DNA of 63,697 nucleotides from Alistipes sp. Zagget8 (lineage in GTDB: Bacteria; Bacteroidota; Bacteroidia; Bacteroidales; Rikenellaceae). The notes under the pieces were generated by a model. It was not told the origin of the DNA, made no database searches, and saw nothing but the letters and a program-made list of their open reading frames with translations. The stretch lies in NCBI GenBank assembly GCA_001941065.1, contig MSHJ01000020.1:1-63697 (forward strand), in the 5' to 3' direction. The position numbers were made by a program, and so were the translations under genes. Of this stretch, positions 17,509 through 27,059 are shown piece by piece (positions within the stretch are counted from its first letter, which is position 1; every line of letters begins with the position of its first letter).

Positions 17509-18756
17509 ATGAGCGAACTTTACAGCCTTTTCCTCAAGCATCCCCGCATCTCGACCGACTCGCGCCGGATCGAGCCGGACTCGATCTTCTTCGCCCTGCG
17601 GGGCGCCAATTTCGACGGTAACCGCTTCGTGGCGGAGGCGCTCGGGAAAGGAGCCGCCTATGCCGTCTCGGACGATGCCGGGGTGGCGGCCGCCGACGAA
17701 CGCATCCTTTACGCGGAGGACACGCTGAAGGCCCTTCAGGAGCTGGCCCGCGAACACCGCCAGGCGCTGGGCATTCCGATCCTCGCCATCTCGGGCAGCA
17801 ACGGCAAGACCACCACGAAGGAACTCGTCAGCCGTGTGCTGGCCGAGCGGTTCGCGGTCTACGCCACGCGCGGCAACCTCAACAACCACATCGGCGTGCC
17901 GCTGACCTTGCTGGCGATGACCCGCGACACGGAGTTCGGGGTGGTGGAGATGGGCGCGAGCGCCCGCGGCGAACTGGCCCTGCTGACCTCCGTCGCCGAA
18001 CCCGAATACGGCATCCTGACCAACATCGGACTGGCGCACCTCGAGGGTTTCGGGGGTCCCGAAGGGGTCCGCCGGGGCAAGGGCGAACTGTTCGACTACC
18101 TCGCCGCAAACGGCGGGCACGCCTTCGTCCCCACCGACGACGACGTGTTGACGGGAATGGCCACAGAACGCGACTCGCTGGCCGCGGAGTACTACTCCAT
18201 CTCGCTGGCCGACGGTCTCGAGAACCATCTCGAAGGGGATTATAACCGCCACAATATCGCCGCCGCGGTGGCCGTGGGACGCTATTTCGACATTCCCGAC
18301 GAGCGCATCCGCCACGCCATCGCAGGCTATGTTCCCGACAACAACCGCTCGCAGCGCACCGAAACGGCCCGCAACACGCTCGTCATCGACTGCTACAACG
18401 CCAATCCGTCGAGTATGCAGGCGGCCGTCGGAAATTTCCTCGCCGAGCCGCTCGGAAAGCGGCAGCACCGGGTGCTGATCCTCGGCGACATGCTCGAACT
18501 GGGTGAATGGTCCCTGCACGAACACACGGCGATCATCCGCCAGGCGGCGCAGGCCCCCGACGCCGAGTTGCTGCTCGTCGGCGAAGAGTTCGCCAGGGCC
18601 TACGCCTCGCTTCCGGAGAAACCCGCCCGCACGACCCTCTGCCCCACGCGCGAGGAACTGCTCTCGCTGCTGAACCTCTCTCCCGTCGAAAACGCCCTCG
18701 TACTGCTCAAGGGTTCGCGCGGCATCGGGCTGGAGAAGGCGATACCCGAACTCTGA
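17509..18756 (+). CDS. murF: UDP-N-acetylmuramoyl-tripeptide-D-alanyl-D-alanine ligase
   Basis: MurF adds D-Ala-D-Ala to UDP-MurNAc-tripeptide, completing the cytoplasmic peptidoglycan precursor. The 415-residue product has the N-terminal substrate domain (HPRISTDSRRI), the ATP loop GSNGKTTT at 96-103, the central GNLNNHIGVPLTLL and EMGAS motifs, and the C-terminal domain (DCYNANPSSM, LGDMLELG, LLKGSRGIGLE). It is slightly shorter than E. coli MurF. ATG at 17509 begins the family's conserved N terminus; the longer open frame runs back over manC. Confidence 0.95.
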   Translation: MSELYSLFLKHPRISTDSRRIEPDSIFFALRGANFDGNRFVAEALGKGAAYAVSDDAGVAAADERILYAEDTLKALQELAREHRQALGIPILAISGSNGKTTTKELVSRVLAERFAVYATRGNLNNHIGVPLTLLAMTRDTEFGVVEMGASARGELALLTSVAEPEYGILTNIGLAHLEGFGGPEGVRRGKGELFDYLAANGGHAFVPTDDDVLTGMATERDSLAAEYYSISLADGLENHLEGDYNRHNIAAAVAVGRYFDIPDERIRHAIAGYVPDNNRSQRTETARNTLVIDCYNANPSSMQAAVGNFLAEPLGKRQHRVLILGDMLELGEWSLHEHTAIIRQAAQAPDAELLLVGEEFARAYASLPEKPARTTLCPTREELLSLLNLSPVENALVLLKGSRGIGLEKAIPEL

Positions 18757-18807
18757 CCCCCCGCCCGACCTGAAAGGCAGTCCGCAACGGTCCCGAACCA
18801 AATACCC

Positions 18808-18834
18808 GCTCCGCGCAACAGCCGGAGCTTTTTT
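18808..18834 (+). terminator. Rho-independent terminator after murF
   Basis: GCTCCG and CGGAGC form a 6-bp stem with a 9-nt loop followed by TTTTTT. Confidence 0.7.
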
Positions 18835-18858
18835 CTGCGTATTCTCAAATTATTTTGC

Positions 18859-18866
18859 TATTTTTG
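18859..18866 (+). promoter_or_regulatory. -7 element of the MazG-like/OPT operon
   Basis: TATTTTTG matches TAnnTTTG and lies 28 bp before the ATG at 18894. The -33 match is poor (TCTG with 22-bp spacing). Confidence 0.5.
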
Positions 18867-18893
18867 CCTACTGTAAACTTTCAAATCAAAGCT

Positions 18894-19220
18894 ATGACAC
18901 TCAACGAATACCAGCAGCACGCCCTCGAAACGGCGATCTATCCCGACGACAGCCGCATCGTCTACCCCACGCTCGGGCTTACGGGCGAGGCAGGCGAAGT
19001 CGCCGACAAGGTCAAAAAGGTGATCCGTGACGGACACAAGGAGTTCACTCCGGAGAAGAAACTCGAAATCGTCAAGGAGATCGGCGACGTGCTGTGGTAC
19101 TGCGCCACCCTTTCGCGCGATTTGGGCTACGAACTCGACGACGTGGCGCAGATGAATGTCGACAAACTCCGTTCGCGCATGCAGCGCAACCACATCACGG
19201 GCAGCGGCGACAACCGCTGA
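18894..19220 (+). CDS. MazG-like nucleotide pyrophosphohydrolase
   Basis: The 108-residue all-alpha protein has the MazG-type metal-binding pattern GEAGEVADKVKK with the downstream EIGDVLWY (ExxE...ExxD). These enzymes hydrolyse NTPs or dNTPs to monophosphates and limit damaged or stress nucleotides. ATG at 18894 is chosen because the -7 box at 18859 rules out the start at 18855. It lies 21 bp before the OPT transporter, probably in one transcript. Exact substrate is unknown. Confidence 0.88.
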   Translation: MTLNEYQQHALETAIYPDDSRIVYPTLGLTGEAGEVADKVKKVIRDGHKEFTPEKKLEIVKEIGDVLWYCATLSRDLGYELDDVAQMNVDKLRSRMQRNHITGSGDNR

Positions 19221-19241
19221 CCGGCTAATCCCCGATAAGAA

Positions 19242-21251
19242 ATGGAACCCGAAAAAATCCAAACCTCGCTGCCCGAAAATGCCTACCGCGAACTCAAGCC
19301 GGGCGAAGAATACACGCCCGTGATGCCGGCCTCGTCGAACCCGAAGGAGGTGACTCCCTACTCGGTCACGATGGGCGTCGTCATGGCCATCGTCTTTTCG
19401 GCCGCCGCCGCCTTCCTCGGCCTCAAGGTCGGACAGGTCTTCGAAGCCGCCATCCCGATCGCCATCATCGCCGTGGGCATGGGATCGGTGCTGGGCAAAA
19501 AGAACATGCTGGGACAGAACGTCATCATCCAGTCGATCGGCGCCTCGTCGGGCGTGATCGTCGCCGGAGCCATCTTCACCCTCCCGGCCCTCTACATCCT
19601 GGGACTCGACGCCGCCTTCTGGCAGGTGTTCCTCTCGTCGCTGTTCGGCGGACTGCTGGGCATCGTGCTGCTGATCCCCTTCCGCAAGTATTTCGTCAAG
19701 GAGATGCACGGCAAATACCCGTTCCCCGAGGCCACGGCGACCACCGAGGTGCTCGTCTCGGGCGAAAAGGGCGGCTCGCAGGCCAAACTGCTGGCCGTCG
19801 CGGGGCTTGTGGGCGGTCTGTACGATTTCGTGGTCGGCACGTTCGGACTCTGGACCGAGTCGGTCTCGACGCGCATCTGCGAATGGGGCACCGTCGCCGC
19901 CGACAAGTTCAAGGTGGTATTCGGACTGAACACCTCGGCCGCCGTGCTGGGTCTGGGATACATCATCGGCCTGAAATACGCCATGATCATCACCGCAGGC
20001 TCATGCCTCGTGTGGTTCGTGATCGTCCCGGTGGTCGGTTCGCTGGCCGACGCGGTCGATCCCGCGGCGATGATCTCGCTGCTGGGCGTGACACGCGCCG
20101 ACATCCTCGCCGATCCGCAGTCGATCTTCACCGCCGAGAACCTCTTCGCCTTCATCGGCAAGCCCATCGGCATCGGCGGCATCGCCATGGCGGGCATCAT
20201 CGGCATCATCCGCCAGTCGAAAATCATCCGTCAGGCCGTGGGCCTCGCGGTATCGGAGTTCAGCGGTAAGAAAGGGGGGGGGCTTGCGGCCGTAGAGCGC
20301 ACGCAGCGCGACCTCTCGATGAAGCGCATCCTCACGATCCTGATCGCCACGCTCGTCTCGGTCTTCGTCTTCTTCCATTTCGGACTGCTGGGCGCCAACT
20401 GGGCCCAGTCGCTGACGGCCATCCTGATCGTCTTCGTCATTGCATTCCTCTTCACGACCGTCGCGGCCAACGCCATCGCCATCGTGGGCACCAACCCCGT
20501 CTCGGGCATGACGCTGATGACGCTGATACTGGCGTCGCTGGTGTTGGTGAGCGTGGGTCTGAGCGGTACGACGGGCATGACCGCCGCGCTGGTGATCGGC
20601 GGCGTGGTCTGCACGGCCCTGTCGATGGCCGGCGGCTTCATCACCGACCTCAAGATCGGCTACTGGCTGGGCACCACGCCCAAAAAGCAGGAGGCGTGGA
20701 AATTCCTCGGCACGTTCGTTGCTGCGGCCACCGTGGCCGGGGTGATGATCATCCTCAACAAATCCTACGGATTCGTGGGCGAAGGCGCGCTGGTGGCCCC
20801 GCAGGCCAACGCCATGGCGGCCGTCATCCAGCCGCTGATGACCGGCGGACAGACCCCGTGGATGCTCTATTTCTGCGGCGCGGCGCTGGCGCTGGTGCTC
20901 ACGTCGATCGGCATTCCGGCCCTCGCGTTCGCGCTGGGCATGTTCATCCCCATGGAGCTGAACGCTCCGCTGGTGGTGGGCGGACTGGTGGCGTGGTTCG
21001 TCTCGAACCGCTCGAAGGACGAAGGGCTGAACAAAGCCCGTTTCGACCGCGGTACGCTCATCGCCTCGGGATTCATCGCCGGCGGTGCGTTGATGGGCGT
21101 GGTGACGGCGGTGCTGAAATTCGCGGGCGCCGAGTGGGAGATCGCCGGATGGAAAGGCTCGAACGCCGCCGAATGGACCGGGCTGGCGATGTACCTGATT
21201 CTGATCGGCTATTTCGCCTGGCACACCCTGCGGGCCAAAAAGGAAGAGTAA
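19242..21251 (+). CDS. OPT-family oligopeptide transporter
   Basis: The 669-residue inner-membrane protein has about 16 hydrophobic segments and conserved OPT features such as KYPFPEATAT early and GTNPVSGMT centrally. OPT proteins import small peptides or metal chelates using the proton gradient. It is 18 bp upstream of pepT, which cleaves tripeptides, so peptide import followed by hydrolysis is a sensible joint role (inference from context). Confidence 0.92.
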   Translation: MEPEKIQTSLPENAYRELKPGEEYTPVMPASSNPKEVTPYSVTMGVVMAIVFSAAAAFLGLKVGQVFEAAIPIAIIAVGMGSVLGKKNMLGQNVIIQSIGASSGVIVAGAIFTLPALYILGLDAAFWQVFLSSLFGGLLGIVLLIPFRKYFVKEMHGKYPFPEATATTEVLVSGEKGGSQAKLLAVAGLVGGLYDFVVGTFGLWTESVSTRICEWGTVAADKFKVVFGLNTSAAVLGLGYIIGLKYAMIITAGSCLVWFVIVPVVGSLADAVDPAAMISLLGVTRADILADPQSIFTAENLFAFIGKPIGIGGIAMAGIIGIIRQSKIIRQAVGLAVSEFSGKKGGGLAAVERTQRDLSMKRILTILIATLVSVFVFFHFGLLGANWAQSLTAILIVFVIAFLFTTVAANAIAIVGTNPVSGMTLMTLILASLVLVSVGLSGTTGMTAALVIGGVVCTALSMAGGFITDLKIGYWLGTTPKKQEAWKFLGTFVAAATVAGVMIILNKSYGFVGEGALVAPQANAMAAVIQPLMTGGQTPWMLYFCGAALALVLTSIGIPALAFALGMFIPMELNAPLVVGGLVAWFVSNRSKDEGLNKARFDRGTLIASGFIAGGALMGVVTAVLKFAGAEWEIAGWKGSNAAEWTGLAMYLILIGYFAWHTLRAKKEE

Positions 21252-21269
21252 CATTAATCTGCAACGACC

Positions 21270-22487
21270 ATGGACTTGAAAGAACGTTTTCTGAAATACG
21301 TATCGTTCGACACGCAGTCGGATGAAAACAGCACGACATTCCCCTCGACCGAGAAGCAGAAGGTCCTTCTGGCGGCCCTGCGCGACGAGATGGAGGCCCT
21401 GGGCATGACCGAGGTCACGATGGACGAGTACGGCTATGTGATGGGCACGATCCCCGCCTCGAAAGGGTGCGAGAACGCCCCCGTGATCGGCTTCATCGCC
21501 CATGTGGACACCTCGCCCGACATGAGTGGCAAGGAGGTGAAACCCCGCGTGATCGAGGAGTACGACGGCGGCGACATCGCCCTGAACGGCCAGCTGACGA
21601 TGAAGGTTTCGGATTTCCCGGAACTGGCCTTCTTCAAGGGCCACACCCTGATCCACACCGACGGCACGACGCTGCTGGGTGCCGACGACAAGGCCGGTGT
21701 GGCGGAAATCATGACCGCCGCGGAGTACCTTATGGGGCATCCCGAGGTAAAGCACGGCAAAATCCGCATCGGCTTCACCCCCGACGAGGAGGTGGGCCGG
21801 GGCGTGGATTTCTTCGACGTGAAGGCCTTCGGGGCCGATTTCGCCTACACCGTCGACGGCGGCATGGAGGGCGAGCTGGAGTACGAGAATTTCAACGCCG
21901 CCAGCGCCAAGATCGAGATTCAGGGCCGCAACGTCCATCCGGGCTACGCCAAGGCGAAGATGATCAACGCCATCGACGTGGCGTGCGAGCTGCAGGGACT
22001 GCTGCCCGCCGCCGAACGCCCGCAGTACACCGAGGGTTACGAAGGTTTCTACCACTGCGTCGGCGTGAACGGCACGGTCGAAAAGGCTTCGCTGAGCTAC
22101 ATCATCCGCGACCACGACGCCGACAAGTTCGAGCAGAAGAAGGTCTTCATGTGGGCCTGCGTCGACCTGCTGAAGAAGAAATACGGCGACGAGGTGCTGA
22201 CCCTCACGCTCAAGGACCAGTATTACAATATGCGCAAGATGGTCGAGCCGCATCCGCAGGTGATCGACAAGGCGCTCCGGGCGATGGAGATGGCGGAGGT
22301 GACGCCCCTCGTGCGGCCCATCCGCGGCGGCACCGACGGCGCACGCCTCTCGTTCATGGGCCTGCCGTGTCCCAACCTCTTCACCGGAGGCATGAATTTC
22401 CACGGCAAGTTCGAATACTGCTCGCTCACCACGATGCACAAGGCGCAGCAGGTGATCCTGAACCTGGCGCAGTTGTGGTGCGAATAA
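21270..22487 (+). CDS. pepT: Peptidase T (tripeptide aminopeptidase)
   Basis: The 405-residue M20 metallopeptidase removes the N-terminal residue from tripeptides. Zinc-ligand motifs are visible: HVDTSPD (about 78-84), GADDKAG with its Asp, DEEVGRG with the catalytic Glu and a further ligand, and RGGTDGARLSFMGLPCPN near 350. Length matches the family. It follows the OPT peptide transporter in the same operon. Confidence 0.95.
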   Translation: MDLKERFLKYVSFDTQSDENSTTFPSTEKQKVLLAALRDEMEALGMTEVTMDEYGYVMGTIPASKGCENAPVIGFIAHVDTSPDMSGKEVKPRVIEEYDGGDIALNGQLTMKVSDFPELAFFKGHTLIHTDGTTLLGADDKAGVAEIMTAAEYLMGHPEVKHGKIRIGFTPDEEVGRGVDFFDVKAFGADFAYTVDGGMEGELEYENFNAASAKIEIQGRNVHPGYAKAKMINAIDVACELQGLLPAAERPQYTEGYEGFYHCVGVNGTVEKASLSYIIRDHDADKFEQKKVFMWACVDLLKKKYGDEVLTLTLKDQYYNMRKMVEPHPQVIDKALRAMEMAEVTPLVRPIRGGTDGARLSFMGLPCPNLFTGGMNFHGKFEYCSLTTMHKAQQVILNLAQLWCE

Positions 22488-22495
22488 ATAATTGA

Positions 22496-22643
22496 GACTT
22501 GTCCGTCCGCAGTCCGGGCGAAATCCCGGTTGCGTTGCGACAAGCCCCCGCCTGAGGCGGGGGTTTGGGGGTGGGTCGGATTTGTAAACGCGGCGGAACG
22601 CCGCGACTACACCCGGCGACAGCGCCCCGACAGCGGATAAGTC
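22496..22643. repeat. Structured intergenic element with nested hairpins (contains terminator)
   Basis: An outer stem GACTTGTCCG (22496-22505) / CGGATAAGTC (22634-22643) encloses three hairpins: CCGGG/CCCGG (22514-22529), CCCCCGCC/GGCGGGGG with a TGA loop (22545-22563, followed by TTT and probably the pepT terminator), and CGCGGCG/CGCCGCG with a GAA loop (22589-22605). The whole gap between pepT and nadE is thus a multi-branched palindromic element of 148 bp. Confidence 0.6.
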
Positions 22644-22662
22644 CGATACAAACTGCTGAAAT

Positions 22663-24588
22663 ATGGATAATTTCGGTTTTCTCAAGGTAGCGGCAGCGAT
22701 CCCGCACGTGCGGGTCGGCGACTGCGACTACAACACCGAGCGTATGGCGGCGCTGGCCGAGGAGGCCGCCCGGAGGGGTGTCGAAATCGCGGCATTCCCC
22801 GAACTGGGCGTGACGGCCTACACCTGCGGCGACCTGCTGCTGCAATCCACGCTGCTCGACGCGGCCGACGAGGCGCTGGAACGCCTCGTGCGTGCCACGC
22901 GCAAACTGCCCCTTACGCTGATCGCCGGAGCCCCCCTGCGCCACGGCTCGGCGCTCTACAACTGCGCCGTGGTCTTCACGCAGGGCAAGGTGCTGGGCGT
23001 GGTGCCCAAGACCTACATTCCCGATTACGGCGAATTTTACGAAAACCGCTGGTTCGCGTCGGGAGCCGGCATCTCGGACGAACACATCGTCGTCGCCGGC
23101 CAGCAGGCCGATTTCGGCGCCGACCTGACGTTCGAAATCAACGGCGCGGAGTTCGGCATCGAGATCTGCGAGGACCTCTGGACCGCCATACCGCCCTCGT
23201 CGCAGCTGGCGCTGAACGGCGCGAAGGTGATTTTCAACCTCTCGGCATCGCCCGAGGCGGCGGGCAAACACGCCTACCTGCGGCAGTTGGTGGCCCAGCA
23301 GTCGGGCCGCACGCTCGCGGCCTACGTCTACTGCTCGGCGGGCTTCGGCGAATCCTCCACCGACCTCGTGTTCGCCGGCAACGGCATCATCGCCGAAAAC
23401 GGCACGGTGCTGCGCGAAGCCGCGCGGTTCTCGCCCGAGGAACAGCTCGTCGTGGCCGACGTGGACATCGAACGGCTGGAGTTCGAACGCCGCCGCAACA
23501 CCTCGTTCCGCATGAACGAAGGCGCCACGGAGAACACCGTGATCGAAATGGAGATTCCCGAGGGACTCCGCGGCGTGGTCCTCGACCGCGACATCGACCC
23601 GATGCCGTTCGTGCCCAAGGACGAAGCGCACCGCAGCGAACGCTGTGAGGAGATTTTCAGGATACAGGCGCACGGACTGGCGCAGCGGATGGTCCACACC
23701 CGTGCCGAAAAGGCCGTCATCGGCATCTCGGGCGGACTGGATTCGACCCTCGCGCTGCTCGTGACGGTCCGCACGTTCGACTTCCTGAAACTCGACCGCG
23801 CCGGAATCATCGGCATCACGATGCCGGGCTTCGGCACCACCGACCGCACCTACAACAACGCGCTGGAACTGATGCGCGGACTGGGCGTCACAATCCGCGA
23901 AATCCCGATCCGCGACGCCTGCCTGCAGCATTTTCACGACATAGGCCTGAACCCTGACGACCGGGGCGTAGCGTATGAAAACGCGCAGGCCCGCGAACGG
24001 ACGCAGATACTGATGGACGTGGCCAATATGGAAGGCGGCCTGGTGGTCGGCACGGGCGACCTGTCGGAACTGGCGCTGGGTTGGGCGACCTACAACGGCG
24101 ATCAGATGTCGATGTACGGCGTCAACGCCTCGGTTCCCAAGACGCTGGTGCGCCACCTCGTGAAATGGGCGGCCGACACGGAGAAGGATGCCGCGACGCG
24201 TGCCACACTGACGGACATCATCGACACGCCGGTCAGCCCCGAACTGCTGCCTGCGGACTGCGACGGCAAGATCGCCCAGAAGACCGAAGACCTCGTAGGA
24301 CCCTACGAACTCCACGATTTCTTCCTCTACAATTTTCTGCGTGCCGGCTACGGCCCGGCGAAAATCCTGCTGCTGGCCGAACAGGCTTTCGAAGGGAGCT
24401 ACGACCGCGCCACGATCCTCCGGTGGCTCACAGTCTTCGTCCGCCGCTTCTTCGCCCAGCAGTTCAAACGTTCGGCCATGCCCGACGGCCCGAAGGTCGG
24501 CTCGGTGGCGCTCTCGCCCCGCGGCGACTGGCGCATGCCCTCCGACGCATCCGCCGCGGCCTGGCTCCGGGAAACAGAGGAGTTGTAA
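22663..24588 (+). CDS. nadE: Glutamine-dependent NAD+ synthase
   Basis: The 641-residue enzyme converts nicotinate adenine dinucleotide to NAD+ using ATP and glutamine. The N-terminal nitrilase-like glutaminase domain (about 1-290) has the triad glutamate in FPELGVTAY, lysine in PKTYIPDYGEFYE and cysteine in EICEDLW. The C-terminal synthetase domain (about 340-640) has the ATP loop GISGGLDSTLALL and GTGDLSELALGW. Length and order match the long bacterial form. Confidence 0.96.
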   Translation: MDNFGFLKVAAAIPHVRVGDCDYNTERMAALAEEAARRGVEIAAFPELGVTAYTCGDLLLQSTLLDAADEALERLVRATRKLPLTLIAGAPLRHGSALYNCAVVFTQGKVLGVVPKTYIPDYGEFYENRWFASGAGISDEHIVVAGQQADFGADLTFEINGAEFGIEICEDLWTAIPPSSQLALNGAKVIFNLSASPEAAGKHAYLRQLVAQQSGRTLAAYVYCSAGFGESSTDLVFAGNGIIAENGTVLREAARFSPEEQLVVADVDIERLEFERRRNTSFRMNEGATENTVIEMEIPEGLRGVVLDRDIDPMPFVPKDEAHRSERCEEIFRIQAHGLAQRMVHTRAEKAVIGISGGLDSTLALLVTVRTFDFLKLDRAGIIGITMPGFGTTDRTYNNALELMRGLGVTIREIPIRDACLQHFHDIGLNPDDRGVAYENAQARERTQILMDVANMEGGLVVGTGDLSELALGWATYNGDQMSMYGVNASVPKTLVRHLVKWAADTEKDAATRATLTDIIDTPVSPELLPADCDGKIAQKTEDLVGPYELHDFFLYNFLRAGYGPAKILLLAEQAFEGSYDRATILRWLTVFVRRFFAQQFKRSAMPDGPKVGSVALSPRGDWRMPSDASAAAWLRETEEL

Positions 24589-24605
24589 AAAACCAAGATA
24601 CGAAT

Positions 24606-25208
24606 ATGAAGAAATTTGTTTTATTCGCAGCGGCGCTCTTCCTGCTCGGCGGCACAGCCGCTTCGGCGCAGGACTGGAAGGATGCCCTGAAAAAAGCCGC
24701 CACGGCGGCGGCCGACAAAGCCACCGACGGCAAACTCACGCAGTATGCGCTGGCCGGCACGTGGAATTACACGGGTCCGGGCGTCAAATTCGAAGGCGAG
24801 GACCTCGCCTCGGAACTCGGCGGCGCAGCCCTCGAAACCACGGTCGTCAAGCAGTTAGAAAAGGCCTATGCGCTGGCCGGACTCAAAGCCGGCACCGGGA
24901 CGTTCACCTTCGAACGCGACAGCGACGCCTTCTCGGCGACGCTGGGCAAGCACAAACTCACGGGTACCTACGAATACGACGCCCCGACGCACGTCGTGAC
25001 GCTCCATTTCGCCAAGGGCAAGCTCAACCTGGGTTCGGTCCCGGGCCATGCCTATATCAGCGGCACGGAGTTGGTGCTGGTCTTCCCGGTCACCAAACTC
25101 GTGGAGATGATGACCGCCCTGGGCAGCAAAATCTCGTCGCTCTCGACGGCCGCCGCACTGCTGTCGAAATACAAGGATGTCTACGTCGGATTCGCCTTTT
25201 CCAAGTGA
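24606..25208 (+). CDS. DUF4923 family secreted protein
   Basis: The 200-residue product has a signal peptide (FAAALFLLGGTAASAQ), then DWKDALKKAATAAADKATDG, an amphipathic helix, followed by a lipocalin-like beta region (LAGTWNYTGPGVKF, GTFTFERDSDAFSATLGK). This is the pattern of DUF4923 proteins of Bacteroidales, whose role is unknown. It lies 17 bp after nadE and before a clear terminator, so it is probably expressed with nadE without a known functional link. Confidence 0.82.
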   Translation: MKKFVLFAAALFLLGGTAASAQDWKDALKKAATAAADKATDGKLTQYALAGTWNYTGPGVKFEGEDLASELGGAALETTVVKQLEKAYALAGLKAGTGTFTFERDSDAFSATLGKHKLTGTYEYDAPTHVVTLHFAKGKLNLGSVPGHAYISGTELVLVFPVTKLVEMMTALGSKISSLSTAAALLSKYKDVYVGFAFSK

Positions 25209-25246
25209 CAGGCAGGTGTTTCCGAAAAAAATTTGAAAAAAATTTC

Positions 25247-25281
25247 AATGACGGATTTATAGCGAATCCGTCATTTTTTAT
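25247..25281 (+). terminator. Rho-independent terminator
   Basis: AATGACGGATT and AATCCGTCATT form a perfect 11-bp stem with a 7-nt loop, followed by a T run. Confidence 0.88.
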
Positions 25282-25376
25282 TACGGATTTTCAGCCCCGC
25301 AACCCGACTTCCCCGCAGACAGTAAGCAAATGCGCGGATCGGGTAAATAAAATATTTTACGAAATTCTTAAAGAAG

Positions 25377-25407
25377 TTGCAAAACTCAAATGAATGTCGT
25401 ATTTTTA
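25377..25407 (+). promoter_or_regulatory. Promoter of gdhA
   Basis: TTG at 25377-25379, a 20-bp spacer and TATTTTTA at 25400-25407 (one mismatch to TAnnTTTG). Transcription would start near 25414, leaving a leader of about 35 nt and ruling out a translation start at 25390. Confidence 0.5.
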
Positions 25408-25449
25408 GGGTCGAGAAATGATTACAAACCCCTCAAAATCCATTCGCTT

Positions 25450-26805
25450 ATGAACGAGCAAGTCCAACAGTACGTCGAAGATTTCATGGCCCGGCTCATC
25501 GCCCGCAACCCCGGCGAACCGGAGTTCCACCAGGCCGTCCGCGAGGTGGCCGAATCGCTGGCACCGCACATCGTCGCCAGCCCGATCCTGCAGAAAATGA
25601 AGGTTCTGGAGCGCATCGCAGAGCCCGAGCGCGTCATCATCTTCCGCGTGCCCTGGCTCAACGACAAAGGCGAAATTGAGATCAACCGCGGCTACCGCAT
25701 CCAGATGAACAGCGCCATCGGCCCCTACAAGGGCGGTATTCGTTTCCACCCCTCGGTCAACCTCTCGATCCTGAAATTCCTGGCCTTCGAGCAGACCTTC
25801 AAAAACAGCCTCACCACCCTTCCGATGGGCGGCGGCAAAGGCGGTTCGGATTTCAACCCCAAAGGCAAGTCCGACAACGAGGTGATGCGCTTCTGCCAGT
25901 CGTTCATGACCGAGCTGCAGCGCCACATCGGCCAGGACACCGACGTTCCGGCCGGCGATATCGGCGTCGGAGGCCGTGAAATCGGCTTCATGTTCGGCCA
26001 GTACAAGCGTCTGCGCGACGAGTTCACCGGCACGCTCACCGGCAAGGGCCGCGACTGGGGCGGCAGCCCCCTGCGCCCCGAAGCCACGGGCTACGGAACA
26101 TGCTATTTCGCCCAGGAGATGCTCGCCACGCGCAACGATTCGTTCGAGGGCAAGACCGTCTGCATCTCGGGCTCGGGCAATGTCGCCCAGTACGCCTGCC
26201 AGAAGGCCACCGAGCTGGGCGCCAAGGTCGTGACGCTCTCCGATTCGTCGGGTTACGTCCACGATCCCGAAGGCATCAGCCCCGAGAAACTGGAGTACGT
26301 CATGGAGCTGAAAAACGTCTTCCGCGGCCGTATCAAGGAGTACGCTGAAAAATATCCGTCGGCCACCTACTACCCCGGCGAACGTCCGTGGGGCGTGAAA
26401 TGCGACATCGCCATGCCGTGCGCCACGCAGAACGAGCTGAACGGCGACGAGGCGCAGGCGCTGGTCGACAACGGCTGTATGTGCGTCGCCGAGGGAGCCA
26501 ATATGCCCTCGACCCCCGACGCCATCCGCATCTTCCAGCAGCACAAGCTGCTCTATGCCCCGGGCAAGGCGGCCAATGCCGGCGGCGTAGCCACCTCGGG
26601 ACTCGAAATGACCCAGAATTCAATACGCCTCACCTGGTCGCCCGAAGAGGTCGATGCGAAGCTGAAATCCATCATGCAGAACATCCACTCGGTCTGCGTA
26701 CACTACGGGACCCAGAGCGACGGCTACATCAACTATGTCGTGGGCGCCAACATCGGCGGCTTCATGAAGGTCGCCAACGCCATGCTCGCACAGGGCTGCG
26801 TATAG
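25450..26805 (+). CDS. gdhA: Glutamate dehydrogenase, hexameric NADP-type
   Basis: The 451-residue enzyme interconverts 2-oxoglutarate plus ammonia and glutamate, the main ammonia-assimilation route in gut Bacteroidales. The substrate and catalytic region is visible as GGIRFHPSV (95-103) and PMGGGKGGSDF (125-135) with the active lysine, followed by the Rossmann loop GSGNVAQYA. Length is that of the 445-450 residue S50 class. ATG at 25450 is chosen from the family N terminus (MNEQVQQYVEDF) and the promoter position. Confidence 0.96.
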   Translation: MNEQVQQYVEDFMARLIARNPGEPEFHQAVREVAESLAPHIVASPILQKMKVLERIAEPERVIIFRVPWLNDKGEIEINRGYRIQMNSAIGPYKGGIRFHPSVNLSILKFLAFEQTFKNSLTTLPMGGGKGGSDFNPKGKSDNEVMRFCQSFMTELQRHIGQDTDVPAGDIGVGGREIGFMFGQYKRLRDEFTGTLTGKGRDWGGSPLRPEATGYGTCYFAQEMLATRNDSFEGKTVCISGSGNVAQYACQKATELGAKVVTLSDSSGYVHDPEGISPEKLEYVMELKNVFRGRIKEYAEKYPSATYYPGERPWGVKCDIAMPCATQNELNGDEAQALVDNGCMCVAEGANMPSTPDAIRIFQQHKLLYAPGKAANAGGVATSGLEMTQNSIRLTWSPEEVDAKLKSIMQNIHSVCVHYGTQSDGYINYVVGANIGGFMKVANAMLAQGCV

Positions 26806-26848
26806 AGGCCGCATACCCCAGAACGCCGGGAGCTCCCGGCAACGATCA

Positions 26849-26885
26849 CACCCCGGAAACCGGCAGCGGCTTTCGGGGTGTTTCG
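26849..26885 (+). terminator. Rho-independent terminator after gdhA
   Basis: ACACCCCGGAAACC pairs with GGCTTTCGGGGTGT (with small mismatches) around GCA, followed by TTTCGTG. The rest of the gap up to 27023 shows no gene or motif that I can support. Confidence 0.72.
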
Positions 26886-27023
26886 TGTGTCATGCCAAAC
26901 GCGAATCCTGCATAAATCGCCCGTTAAGACGGATGGCGTGCAGGAAAAAAGACCCCTTCGCGCAAAAAAAGGCGCACCCGCTCGGTATTTCAGGCGCACC
27001 CATATCACATTCGGGCAAAGGTG

Positions 27024-27053
27024 TTGCAGGACCCGAAAGTTTATCTATCTTTG
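27024..27053 (+). promoter_or_regulatory. Strong Bacteroidota promoter without a coding gene downstream
   Basis: TTG at 27024-27026, a 19-bp spacer and TATCTTTG at 27046-27053. It points towards 155 bp of non-coding, highly structured sequence that ends in a terminator before the convergent patatin gene. Confidence 0.7.
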
Positions 27054-27059
27054 TCGCAT

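Noticed and set aside
22515..22563. CRISPR or tandem repeat array in the pepT-nadE gap
   Set aside because: The hairpins differ in sequence and there are no regularly spaced direct repeats. No CRISPR array was seen anywhere in the window.
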